Assembly: GCA_963971285.1 (NCBI GenBank)
Contig: OZ020262.1
Coordinates: 9,740,745 to 9,804,744, forward strand
Source: Astropecten irregularis
Lineage: Eukaryota; Echinodermata; Asteroidea; Paxillosida; Astropectinidae
Direction: 5' to 3'
Length of the DNA: 64,000 nucleotides
Shown here: positions 47,901-58,800 of the stretch, piece by piece
Numbering within the stretch: position 1 is the stretch's first letter
How the letters are laid out: each line of letters begins with the position of its first letter
The notes under the pieces: generated by a model
The model's input: only the letters and a program-made list of their open reading frames with translations
The model's database searches: none
Told to the model about the DNA's origin: nothing
Translations under genes and position numbers: made by a program

Positions 47901-49105
47901 TGGTAGTAAATAGAGAAAGAAAGTCTTGGACTGCATGCTATCTGCAGTACCTGTAGCACTGAGATAAAATTAACAAAAAAGAACATCTCAAATATAAACT
48001 CTAACAATGGATAAGCAAGAACGATTTCAAATGAAACATCTTTTAACTAACATAATCATTCACATGAACACAAGCCAATTAGGCACTGAATACCTGGGAC
48101 AATTTCACGTAGCTGTTAAGCACCAAAAAAATTGCTTAGCACAAAATGTCTTGCTCAATAAAACAAACTACCATTAAAAATTCCATTTGATATTCATGGT
48201 CAGCGAACAACAGCCAAAGAACAATCACAAGTGATACACAACATATAGAAATTTAGTTGCTAATCTTGTATTTATTAAGACAGAAATTTCATGCTTAGCA
48301 ATGTTGGGTGTCGACTAATATATCCACCTGCACACTTGTTGCAGATCCTGAGATACTTACAAAGCAATGCCACCAAAGATGACTCCTAGGATGATGAGAA
48401 GAACAGATTCAGGAAAGATCGCTGACAGGAAATCAGCATGATGGAAACCTGAAATAAAATCAGCAAGAAAATAATTTAATTTTTAGGATTACGATAATTT
48501 GTGGAATCTTAAGCTGTTTCAGTGTTGAGAGGCTTACCGATACCGATAAATCGATAACTAATTAATATCACCATCACTATCAATATCAGAACTAGATCCA
48601 CCCACCGATTCCATTCTCTTCACCCATCCAATCCAATATACCCTTCTGCTTTGACCACACCCACCTATTTGGACCACGCCTACTTATTTTGGCCACACCT
48701 ACCAGTTTGGACCACACCTACTTATATTGACCACACCCACCTATTTGGACCACGCCCACTTATTTTGGCCACACCCACCTATTTGGACCACACCCACTTA
48801 TTTTGGCCACACCCACCTATTTTGGCCACGCCCACAAACAATCCAAATGCTGTAATGACCAGCGGCAGCTCCACGTAGTCAAAGTTCCAGGATGCCACAT
48901 GCACGCCACTCCTATGTCCGCCATGAGGCTCCGCCCCTCCGTGTTCTTCATCTGGATCGTCAGTGGTGTTTTCGTGAGTTGTCACATCAGATGTGAAGGT
49001 CTCATCAGCTGCTACAGGGGTCACATGACACGCGGCAAGGAACAGCAACGCAGGCAGCAGGATGAGTAAGGCAAGACGCCATCTACGCATCTTGGATGTT
49101 GCCAT
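38957..49105 (-). CDS. SLC9A: Plasma-membrane-type Na+/H+ exchanger (NHE, SLC9A family), 19 exons
   Basis: Coding exons in transcript order: 49105-48817, 48448-48361, 47958-47899, 47200-47119, 46788-46761, 46279-46091, 45735-45665, 45272-45161, 44871-44790, 44249-44154, 43514-43393, 43028-42955, 42525-42397, 42140-42051, 41734-41669, 41171-41065, 40611-40523, 39957-39803, 39403-38957. Phases close to 791 aa. It would swap external Na+ for internal H+ to set pH and volume. Seen: signal peptide ([14 protein letters not shown]), acidic luminal stretch, about a dozen membrane helices, [10 protein letters not shown] (214-223), FGESLLNDAV (239-248, key Asp246) and SYGGLRGA (432-439, key Arg437), then a cytosolic tail including a CHP-binding-like segment. 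The tail ends with acidic repeats GGIVIRGID (730-738) and GGIVIQGID (762-770), and -SKL. Closest to the NHE1-5 group; subtype not assigned. The exon 1 donor and intron 11 sit in tandem repeats. Confidence 0.95.
39453..39580. repeat. Dispersed palindromic repeat (GGAGTTAGGAGG family), truncated
   Basis: Has the CTGCTCATCGGCCAAAATAA lead and first arm; the closing arm is absent. In exchanger intron 18. Confidence 0.65.
40020..40190 (-). repeat. tRNA-derived SINE, minus strand
   Basis: GGGATTCGAACC inverse B box, CCAACTGAGCTATCCAGCCC inverse A box, then the AGAAGCCACGAAACCAC 5' part. In exchanger intron 17. Confidence 0.75.
40281..40435. mobile_element. Palindromic MITE (TTTCACGAAGCCCTACGATC), copy 1
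   Basis: Inverse arms with CGATTTCAC, CTACGATCGATTG, GGATAACC and GTATCCTACGA segments; related copies at 42590 and 62838. Confidence 0.7.
40770..40900 (+). repeat. tRNA-derived SINE, plus strand
   Basis: AGGGCTGGGTAGCTCAGTT A-box region and GGTTCGAATCC B box with the family tail. In exchanger intron 16. Confidence 0.75.
40953..41015 (+). repeat. Short minisatellite TTACCATGGTGTTA
   Basis: Five CCATGGTGTTA units with or without a GTTA spacer, just downstream of exchanger exon 16 in transcript terms. Confidence 0.85.
41215..41404 (-). mobile_element. TTAA MITE, type B, truncated
   Basis: Shares the GATCTTACCCCGAAATCAAAA and TTTCAGGCGGAAATATG interior and ends CCGTACCTTTAA. In exchanger intron 15. 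Confidence 0.7.
42590..42738. mobile_element. Palindromic MITE (TTTCACCAAACTCATCG), copy 2
   Basis: Matches the 62838 copy along its length (AGTATCAATCGTAGGACTT-like, GGTTATCCTTCG). In exchanger intron 12. Confidence 0.7.
42783..42930 (-). repeat. tRNA-derived SINE, minus strand
   Basis: GGGATTCGAACCGGCGACC and CCAACTGAGCCATCCAGCCC with the AATAGTCAATGATCTTTG end. In exchanger intron 12. Confidence 0.75.
43029..43392 (-). repeat. 130-bp tandem triplication of exchanger intron 11 with its splice sites
   Basis: Nearly three units of 130 bp. Each carries a donor-like GTATAAAA sequence and an acceptor-like TTTTTAG/GAGTTGTTCTG sequence. Two 28-base candidate micro-exons (43262-43289 and 43132-43159) result, each framed by AG and GT and holding an in-frame TGA. 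Confidence 0.85.
43590..43878 (-). repeat. SINE, CATTTACACCTGGGTGAAGAG family, full copy
   Basis: CTCCTGAAACC-like start, CCATTTACACCTGGGTGAAG body and an inverse tRNA-like end (GGATTCGAACCGAC, ACCACTAGGCCAC). In exchanger intron 10. Confidence 0.8.
44380..44740. repeat. GGCCAGGCCTGGGC-rich repeat segment
   Basis: Two diverged copies of GGCCAGGCCTGGGCNTTT...CTTGG plus GCCCAGGCCTGGCCTGGC near 44700. Locally very GC-rich against an AT-rich intron. Confidence 0.6.
45366..45545 (+). repeat. tRNA-like SINE, GGACCGGGTTCAAGTCC family
   Basis: A GTTGGCGTAGCGGTT A-box-like segment and GGTTCAAGTCC B box precede GGGTTTTCACTCCC and GGGTTTTCCTCCC tail segments. In exchanger intron 7. A related minus copy is near 60820-61110. 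Confidence 0.65.
46325..46690 (-). repeat. Tandem row of degenerate tRNA-like B-box segments
   Basis: GGATTCGAACC, GGATTCGAACC, GGATTCTAACC, GGATCTGAACC and GGATTCAAACC occur one after another at spacings of roughly 65-110 bases. In exchanger intron 5. Confidence 0.6.
48096..48306. mobile_element. Foldback MITE (AATTTCACGTAGCTG)
   Basis: GGGACAATTTCACGTAGCTG start and family interior (TGGTCAGCGAACAACAGCC); closing arm shortened. In exchanger intron 2. Confidence 0.75.
48645..48835 (-). repeat. ~38-bp minisatellite containing the exchanger exon 1 donor
   Basis: About five units of CCACCTATTTGGACCACACC / CACTTATTTTGGCC. On the minus strand each unit carries AAATAG/GTGGGTGTGG, the same sequence as the real donor at 48817/48816. 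Confidence 0.9.
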
Positions 49106-49899
49106 GGAAACTAATCTGATGGAGAATGATGGAATAAAGCAATGATTAACAGACGTTGATTTTGATTATTTAATCAGTATCATATCAGCAACATTATCAA
49201 GTATTATGCAACTTGTCATGATCTCTTACTTAGGCTGCTTGTTTGAACCCCCCCCCCCCCCCCCCCCCCCCTCAGCAAGCTGCAATTATGCTGATTCCTC
49301 AAACAACACTGTGAAACAGTACTTATGATTTCGCTCAGTACGGAATGACCATCATATGTTCAGTTATTAGCATAAAATACTGCAAATCATGATGTAGGGC
49401 CTAGCACTTTTTCTTTCAAAGCAAAATTCAGCCAACCGTTAAACAAACAAAAAACACTCACAGCTATAAAAAAAATATATAAATGATAGCTTTTTTTTTT
49501 TTTTTTATTTGTTGTGGTAATTCATGATAACTGATCATGTGTGACCATATGTCGAGGGAAACCCAACAGGCATGACGGAAGTTCAATTAATTTTGGACAC
49601 ACTTCCTGAACTTGAAAAGGGAAGTCATAAATCATCGCGACATCCTAAACAAAATGTACAGATTGTCGCTCAATTATCGATACGGATCTAGGTCAATTAA
49701 GAGTTGGGCGTGGTTACTTACTATACAAACATGGAGGTTTTCCTGCTCTAAGCCGAAAGGTGAAAAAAAAAACAGGTAGGATATGACCCCGAATTCGTGT
49801 CACGCTTACCTCGAAACGATTATTGTTTACCAATGAATTTCGGTGATAGCGCCACCAATCGGCCAAGAAGATTTAGTAATTAATCTGTGAAGACCAAAA
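49106..49899. promoter_or_regulatory. Shared divergent promoter region between exchanger and receptor
   Basis: The start codons of the two divergent genes are 794 bases apart. The space holds a poly-C run (about 49250-49272), T/A homopolymer runs and unassigned sequence, and must include both 5' UTRs. No TATA box or specific factor site is claimed. Confidence 0.5.
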
Positions 49900-52800
49900 A
49901 TGGCAACAACTTCGGCCAGTTTGGGGGACGAAAATTCCAGTATTCCCGGAGAAAATGGCATTTTTACAACACCAGGACTGGGGATGTCGTGTACATTATT
50001 TGACGGTGACCAAACGAAATGTGTAAGTGTGGAGTTGTAGCTTGTTGTAAGCCTAGTAGTTGTAGAATAATTTTGGTCGGTTCGTAAATTCAGCTTTCAA
50101 TTAGGCCTAGTTGTTGTAGTTACAATGTTTGAAAGGTGAATGGAAATGTTTGTACTACTTGATGAGTAATTTTTGCCATGTTCTTTTCATATATTGATGA
50201 GAAAAATAAACATGCATGTACTCTGAAATATGCTTTAATTCAACTGTTTATTTTTGTCCTTTTGATATTAAAGTGTAATGTAAGAAATAAATCATGGAGA
50301 AAGAAATTAAAGTTGGCCTAGTAGTGAATTTAATTTAATTTTGAGCCCTACATTTTAGAAGAAACGCTTTGTCTGAAGATGGATTTATTTTCTGTTTTCG
50401 TATTTTTTTCAGGATGCTGTTGTTGGGATTAAGAAAGCTATGGCATCTTTGTCATTGGTTGGATGGTAAGTGCGACTAAGTGGTCATTGCGATACGTTAA
50501 TTTATTTTCTAGATGATCTGTGAAAATGTCACGTTATGTAAGGTAAGCAGCTGGCCAGTTACTTGCGGCAATCGTAGCCTTTGGTCTATCATGGGACCAA
50601 ATTTCACGACTTATTTATTGATTTATTTTCTATATTTGGTCTCTTTTTACCTAGTCTGTTTATGATTGGAGTTATCTGGCTGTTCAAGAAACACGTCGTG
50701 TTCGTTCAGCGTCTTATTCTGTATTTGACCATTGCAGCATTCTTTGATAGTACAGCATACTTAATGGTGAGCTTATGAATAGATAAACTTCTACTATAAA
50801 TTGGTACGTAAATATAAATTTATAAAGGATGTGTATATTTTGCCGGCACTTTCATTCTTCTGATTTGCCAATTCTCAATACGTCATGCTGACCTTCCTAA
50901 TTATGACGGACATTCGTCTACCATGACGGAACACTTAGTCAGTTTTATGACGCACCATTTCTTGATTGTGACGAACCATTGGGGGGGGGGCTACTGTCCT
51001 TGTGACAGACCAACCATTGGCAAAGGCACCCCTGTATGTGCAGCGCATGATATAGCAAAATTTACACACAAGTCTATGGAGTTTAAAATGACTGTCATTG
51101 ACGCACCCATTCATCAATGTTGTGACGGACCAAAGGCTTCAATGACGGTACCCTGCATCAGGAATGTGTGGTAAAAGGCCCATCCTTTCCTTGGGGTTTA
51201 ATAGTGTGTCTTACAACTGACAGCTGCATTATTGAGATAACAAAAACTTGGGTCTTTGCCCCACCCTAATAATTAGACACCTAGGTCACAGAAGTCATAG
51301 ATTCACCTGCTTTTTGAGATTATTATTAATTGATTGAAACAACACCTGTCAATTGTTTTTAAATCAGGCTAATGTGCAACCCGATGGATCATTGTGTGAC
51401 TTTGAGGCATTTTGGCTGTCTTTCTGGGGTAAGTCCTGCAATCTCTCAGTGATTGTAACCAACAACATGCTGTCCTATTTCTAGAATGTTGCTATTTCTT
51501 GTCGCAATCAACAATCATAGATTGTGTCAGGTTGAAAGGTAATAATAGGCCTATACTTTGGTTTTTGTCAAAGAAATTGTTATTCATGGGCAAGAATATC
51601 AAGAAAGATACAGTCATCTGTGAAATTTCCAGTGGTGCCCACTGGTGCCCACTTTTTTAGTAAACAGTGAAAAACACCCACACTTATTTTTAAATCTTTT
51701 CACAACATTTTGAATATTCCAAAGATCAAAATTGTTTTCGGTCAATTGGTTTTACTCTTTTGTGGATAAATACAGCATTTCAGGCTGAAAAATGTTCATG
51801 GTGTGTCTGTATGTTTCTACCATCACCATCTTTGTACCCTATAATTTATAGGTAAATCTGTGAAGATTTCTGTTTTGGTTTCTTACCAAAGTATGATAGT
51901 ACCTTTAACCTGATAGCTCCTTTAAACTTATTGTATACGTTTACATCAACAAAAACAATGTTAAGTCACAGTAGATACTAATTGGCGTCGGGGTAAAATG
52001 GCGACATTTCCTGGTATAAGTTGTACGTGATTGATTTTCAAAGTTACCCGGTTTGAACAAGGCCAAATAAACCGCTCAAGGTTAGAGAACTAAAGGAAAC
52101 AGGAAACAACTAGACTTGTGGTTGTGTGAACAACCACTAGGTGTTCGGGGTCTCATTACGTGGTGCAACTGTTATGTGAACATAAAAGTTATGTTGGAAC
52201 GTATGTGGTCAATTGTCGCTCATACAATGGCATATTGAAATACACACTAAATTTTGAATATGATCTAAATATCTTGCAGTTTTTATTTTGTTTGATTGAG
52301 ACATATGATTTAAAAGTGACCATATCTCAACGTAAAAAAACTTAATTTTAGCCCATGGATTTAGTTGCAGTGTTTATGGAACACATTGTCATTTGACAAA
52401 ATGATGTACAATACTTCGCAACCTACATCGATAGCATTTCGATTAAGATTTGGTGCTGGTTTTTAAGGATATATAATAAGATTTACGTGCAAATATATAT
52501 GGCAAGATTTAAACAACTAAACAAAGTTTTGAGTCACGCAATTGGACATTACATGTACAGTACATATATGTTCTACACAGTGAATTATGTACGTATATAT
52601 AGTGTATGGGAAATACAGTCAATCGATCATCATATTTTTTGTACATGACCATATTTTCACGTAACACATGTACATGTATAGGGGTGTACAAAGCTAATGG
52701 GCTAGTGTGAGAAATATTTCAAAATTCATATATAAATGTTCAATCCACATCTATACTGTAGGAACTTTGTCTGGGCCTTTGTATGGTTAAAATTGACTGT

Positions 52801-55800
52801 TTAAAAGTGTATACATGGGGTGTATCAAACTCCTGTGTTGAGGCTATCATGCATTTCCACTGAGACAATCTAATGAAGCACATTCCAATCACCTTGCAAT
52901 GACTGCCATCTGGTACCAATCAGAGTCTCTTGTAATCACAAGAGACAATGAGTAAACAGAATTTGAATAATTCAGTAATTTTCCCTTTAAAAGAGCATAA
53001 CTTCCGGTTGAATGACGTCACAGATTTCAAACTTCACATACATGTCGTAGTACATTAGTGCTTTACAGTCACCAAATTTGGCGGAAATCTGTTGTTTACT
53101 TTTGGATTACGTAATCACTGTATATCTTTAATCCACCGTAGAGGGCGCTATACAGCCTGTATGACGTCATCGTTTATATTTTCTGAAAGCCCAAGACCTT
53201 CTCTATCTTTGACCCATTGAGGTTTTTTGTGCCTAAATCCTTCCGTTTTCGAGTTATTTTGAGTCAAACTTCAACTTCCGGTTACACCGGAAGTGAAGGT
53301 CATTTGTACACAACATATATATATTAATTGGTAAGATTTACGTGTTGAGTAACATATGTCAATATCAAAATCGTAGGTCATGTGGTTCTGAAGTTATGGG
53401 GCACCAAAGTTTTTCCTAAAAACACGTGTAATTTGATACCCGATGACGTCATCATGACGTCAATCTTCTAAATACAACTTGGGATCACGACCGAAGTTCC
53501 CACCAAGTTTCAAGTCAATATCTTGTAACCGTGATATAGAAGTCCTGCTGACAAGTTTGGGAGGAAAAAAAATGGAAAAAAAAAACTCGAACAATTTCAA
53601 TAGGTGTTCGGCTTGAACCCGAACACCTAATTATTCATGTTGGTGGAGAACAGACCACTTCAAACTTCTTGTTTAAAGGTGAACGAAAACAAATTGTTGT
53701 CTGTTAGTCACATCACAACAATATCAGATCGTCGGTAAGTTAAGGGCATTTGAACTTCAATTTTATGATGTCATATTTTGTGTTGGGCAGGAAGTTTGAG
53801 GCAGCCTTCTGTGTCATATTACAGGATATTGTGCTTTATATAAGTAATAAACTGATGCAAAGTGCTAGTCATCAGCCAAAATAATGACCGGAAATTTATA
53901 AAATGAGGGGTGTTAGGAGGGCCTGACGTGTTTAACACCCGTCACCCAGGGCTCTATTTCATAAAAGTTAGGAATATTCCTATCTGGGACTTAGGAACAA
54001 TAATTGTTCCTAAGTTATTTAGGAACATTTATTTAGGAAGATTCCTAAGTACTCTTTATGAAATAGAGCCCTGGACACAGTCACCTTCAGCCACCATTAT
54101 GCCAGAACTCTTAGCCTTAAGAACTCTCCAATAGCGCTGCGCACTGACGCTAAAAATAGCACCGAACCTCAGACAAACATTGCAACGTGGCCATGCAAAC
54201 GTTGGTGAGTGGAAGTATGAGTGCGCGTCGCGCGTGGTGTGACGTCATTAGTGCGGAACGCTTTTCACCATTTTCCTCGCATATATTGCAACCTACCAAC
54301 TTATATTAAGGACTCTCTTGTACTAGACTCATTTCAGTGTCTTAATCGGGCATTAACTGCTCACTACCATGAAGATTCATAATTTTTCTATTGCTTTTTG
54401 CTGACATGTTGGATTTGTTTATTTTTTTATGATGAAATGTGTGTTTGTCAAGCTGTTTGTTTTTCTTGTCTGTCCTCAATTGTTACCCCTCTGTTTATTC
54501 CCCCTTGTCCTGAGTAACAATCCTTACTTCTACCATCTGTTGTGTTTGATGTATTTGTTGGTTTGCTGGTTGCTGTTGTTGTTCTTCCTTGTGTTATCTT
54601 ATTGTTGTCTTTCTTTCTTGTTGTCTTATTAGTATCTTTGCCTTGGATATTGTGCTCTTGGACTTCTTGTACTTTTGGACTTGTAAGATGAGTGTCCAAT
54701 GTCCAATGTCACCAGCCTATTGTCATTGTGTGTCTAGTCTATCGTCATTGTGAGTCTTGTCTATCACCACTGTGTTTCCTGTTGTTGTTTTTCTTTTATG
54801 TCCAAGTGTCACTTTGTCCGGGATATTACGTGAGTGTTTATATGTATCCTTCGGCCTGTCCACAGTCACTATTTATGTCTTAATTATCCATTACCAGTCC
54901 ATCTGGTGCTTGCCATTTTCTGTATGAAGATCATTCTGTATTTCTTTTCTGTTTTCAACACTACATTTACAGATTAGTCTTACATTTTGGATGAATTTAT
55001 TTGCTTATCAAATTATCTATTTAGTTTTGTTGTTCTCTTAACTTATTTTACTTTTTACACTTATGCTATTTATTTTGTATATTTTCTTATTTTAATATCT
55101 GAGTATATTCATGATTTTTATTTATTACAATATGTGTACCATCTTTGGATTGGATGAGCAGGCTTTCGAGTCACAGTGTCTTCACTTTTGCTCATCCTGG
55201 CCGTCCTAAGTTTGGCTTTTCTCTTCTTATGTGCATTTGTTCTTCCCAATCCCATCACCCACTCCACCCTCCCCAAACCCACTCCACCCCACCCCAACCC
55301 ACTCCACCCCTCCCCAACCCACTCCTCCCCAACCCACTCAACCTCGCCCCAACCCACTCCACCCCTCCCCAACCCACTCCTCCCCAAACCCACTCCACCC
55401 CACCCCAACCCACTCCACCCCTCCCCAACCCACTCCTCCCCAACCCACTCAACCCCAACCCACTCCACCCCTCCCTATCCCACTCCACCCCACTCCATCC
55501 TTCCCCTACTCTCTCCACCCCTCCCCAACCCACTCCTCCCCAACCCACTCAACCCCAACCCACTCCACCCCTCCCTATCCCACTCCACCCCACTCCATCC
55601 TTCCCCTACTCTCTCCACCCCTCCCCAACCCACTCCTCCCCAACCCACTCAACCCCAACCCACTCCACCCCTCCCTATCCCACTCCACCCCACTCCATCC
55701 ATCCCCTACCCTCTCCACCCCTCCCCAACCCACTCCTCCCCAACCCACTCAACCCCCACCCACTCCACCCCTCCCTATCCCACTCCACCCCACTCCATCC

Positions 55801-58800
55801 TTCCCCTACTCTCTCCACCCCTCCCCAACCCACTCCTCCCCAACCCACTCAACCCCAACCCACTCCACCCCTCCCTATCCCACTCCACCCCACTCCATCC
55901 TTCCCCTACTCTCTCCACCCCTCCCCAACCCCCCCCCTTTTTACACCCCTTGCTTTTTGTTATTGCTTATTGTTATTGCCCTTTTAGTTATCTGTGATTG
56001 TACATTTTTTTGTTTCTTGTTCTCTTGAATTTGGCCGAATAAATAATAATAATAATAATAATAATAATCCTAGCAGGATCTTTATCTTTATAATAATTGC
56101 AACGTTTTTTCACTGTTTTCTACTGTTTCCAATGATCAATTGAGCTGAATATTTTCACAGGTTTGTTTTTATTCCATGACACATCAAATTATGAGCAGCC
56201 TGCAGCTGCTCTGTCACCTTTACCAATGTTGTATTTGCCCTTTACAATTTTCATGTTTTTTTTGTTCATTTTGTTTTAACGTTTGCACATTTGGTTGTTT
56301 CAGACTGGGCCGTGTTGCTATGGGTTTCGTGTCTCACTGTGAATCTCTTTCTGATCTCCGTCAAAATGATCAGAACGGATCGCTACGAAATGTAAGAAAT
56401 AATTTCAGGTTATTTCCATGATCTTGGGCGTGATTTGTCAATTCCTCAATGCACAAACATCGTCTTTTAATAGCAGTTGAACTTTATAAAGATTCTGAAA
56501 ATTCATTTATCTGTATCAGTATTTGTGGTGGCAGGTGGTGTAGGCCTACTGTGTGTTGAAAGGCACTGTGGCATTTTGTTGGGTTTGGGACAGTTGACAG
56601 TCACACACCAAGGAATAGACAGTCAATGGAACAGTCCATCAATCTTGTTGAAAACTTGGATATATTTACACAACTGAGAAATTTGACAATCTTTGTTGTT
56701 TAGGTATTTTTGTGTGTGTGGGGGGGGGGGGGGGGGGGGGTTGTGAAGGGGGAGGGATGTTGACACTGGTGTGTCATGGATACCCTGAATTTGAGTCATA
56801 TTCTCTACTTATTAAAAATCATTGACCATTTTATGTAACCATGGTAATTTGTTATTTTTGCTTTTCTATGGACAGCTTGTACCATGTTGTGTGCTGGTCA
56901 GTGGCATTAGGTATATCTCTACTACCACTTATTGGTGATAACTATGGACCAGCAGGGGCATGGTGGTGAGTATGCTAATTAGTGTTCAGGTTCATCGTGG
57001 TGAGGCATATCGTGTTAGTCGTACCAAGAATTCAAATTAAACTAATATCTGGGGCCTTTCTCAAAGTTCTCCGGCTCTGGCTACGGCTCTGACTTCGTCT
57101 CTGTCATCCATACGCTGAAAATATAGGTTGTGGTTTTTCATTGATGCTGATGAAGCTCTGTTTTCCTTTTCAAACCAGAGAATCTACTTCGCAACCGCAG
57201 CCAAATGTCTCTATTTTGATACACGTAATTTTAGAATGGATTCACGAAATGGAGCCAGAGCCTGAGCCTGAGCCAGAGCCGAGCTTTGACAAATGCTCTT
57301 ATTTGATACAAGTAATGAATTGCTGCAAACTGCTCATCAGCCTAAATAATGACCTGAAATATATTACCGCCTTTGAGAAAAATCCTGCTAGGATCGAAAC
57401 ATCAGGCCCTCCTAACTCTAAGCAGCCTTTGAGAAAAATCCTGCTAAGATCGAAACATCAGGCCCTCCTAACTCTGAGCAGCCTTTGAGAAAGATCCTGC
57501 TAGGATCGAAACATCAGGCCCTCCTAACTCCAAGCATTTCAACTTAATATTTGATTTTGTTTCTTCTGTTTATTCTTGATCTTCTCAGTTGGATTAAGGA
57601 GGAGTCCACAGCCTGGAGATTCTTCACGTGAGTTCTGTTCTGTCGTCTTTCTAATCCTTAATCCCTCACCGTGGGAATTTTGGCCGGGAGCCTTCCTGAA
57701 TCTGCCAAAGTCCAATGTACACTGTGCAGCAGCCCTATGGCACATTCTGTAACCCTAACCCCCTGGGCATTTTGGCAAGGAACCTTCCTGAATCTTCCAA
57801 AGTCCAGCACTGTGCAGTATACCTATGGCACATTCTGTAACCCTAAACCCCCTGGGCATTTTAGCCGGGAACCTTCCTGAATCTGCTAAAGTCCAACACT
57901 GTGCATTATCCCTATGGCACATTCTGTAACCCTAACCCCCTGGGCATTTTGGCAAGGAACCTTCCTGAATCTTCCAAAGTCCAGCACTGTGCAGTATCCC
58001 TATGGCACATTCTGTAACCCTAAACCCCCTGGGCATTTTGGCAAGGAACCTTCCTGAATCTGCCAAAGTCAAACACTGTGCAGTATCACTATGGCACATT
58101 CTGTAACCCTAACCCCCTGGGCATTATGACCGGGAACCTTCCTGAATCCTCCAAAGTCCAACACTGTGCAGCATCCCTAAGGCACATTCTATAATCCTAT
58201 CCCCTGTGCATTATGGCTAGGAACCTTCCTGAATCTGCCACAGTCCAACACTGTAAAACTACCCAAGACTCATTCACCACCTATGACATTCTCTATTTCT
58301 TGTCTTTCAACGCGTAGATGGTACGGTCCTCTGTTCCTGATCATCATAGCCACATTCATCATGTACAGTTACATCATCTACACTCTCAATAAAAAGGTAA
58401 ACCTTGCTCATCGTGTTCATCATAACAGTGGCTGTTCTTTGACTGGAATATTGTATCTGTGGGAGTTTACGAAACAGAGGCTCAGGCTCAGGTTGTGGTT
58501 TTTCACTGAAGCTGAAGCTCTGTTTTCCATTTCAAACCAGAGAATCTATTTCCGAACGGCAACCAAAAGCCTCTATTTTGATACTCATTATTTTAGAATG
58601 GATTGACAAAATGGAGCCTGAGCCAAAGCCTCTGTTCCGTAAACGCCCTATGTTGTTAGAGTCCGGACTGTTGGCGGATCACAATTAATGGCTAAGGCTC
58701 TGGATTCATAGTTTGCATCTGTCTACTGTGAGTCCTAGGGTTCCCATGGAATCGACCTTAGCAACAGTCACCACCAAAGCCTTGTATCTTCTTATTAATA

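Noticed and set aside
52138-53629. Helitron
   Set aside because: A terminal hairpin and CTAA are present, but the hairpin abuts the end rather than lying about ten bases inside, and TIRs with TA flanks fit a DNA transposon better.
55145-56028. Three overlapping plus-strand ORFs of 265-280 aa rich in Pro/Ser/Thr/His
   Set aside because: They are readings of the 100-bp C-rich satellite in all frames, inside a receptor intron, with no start context or family.
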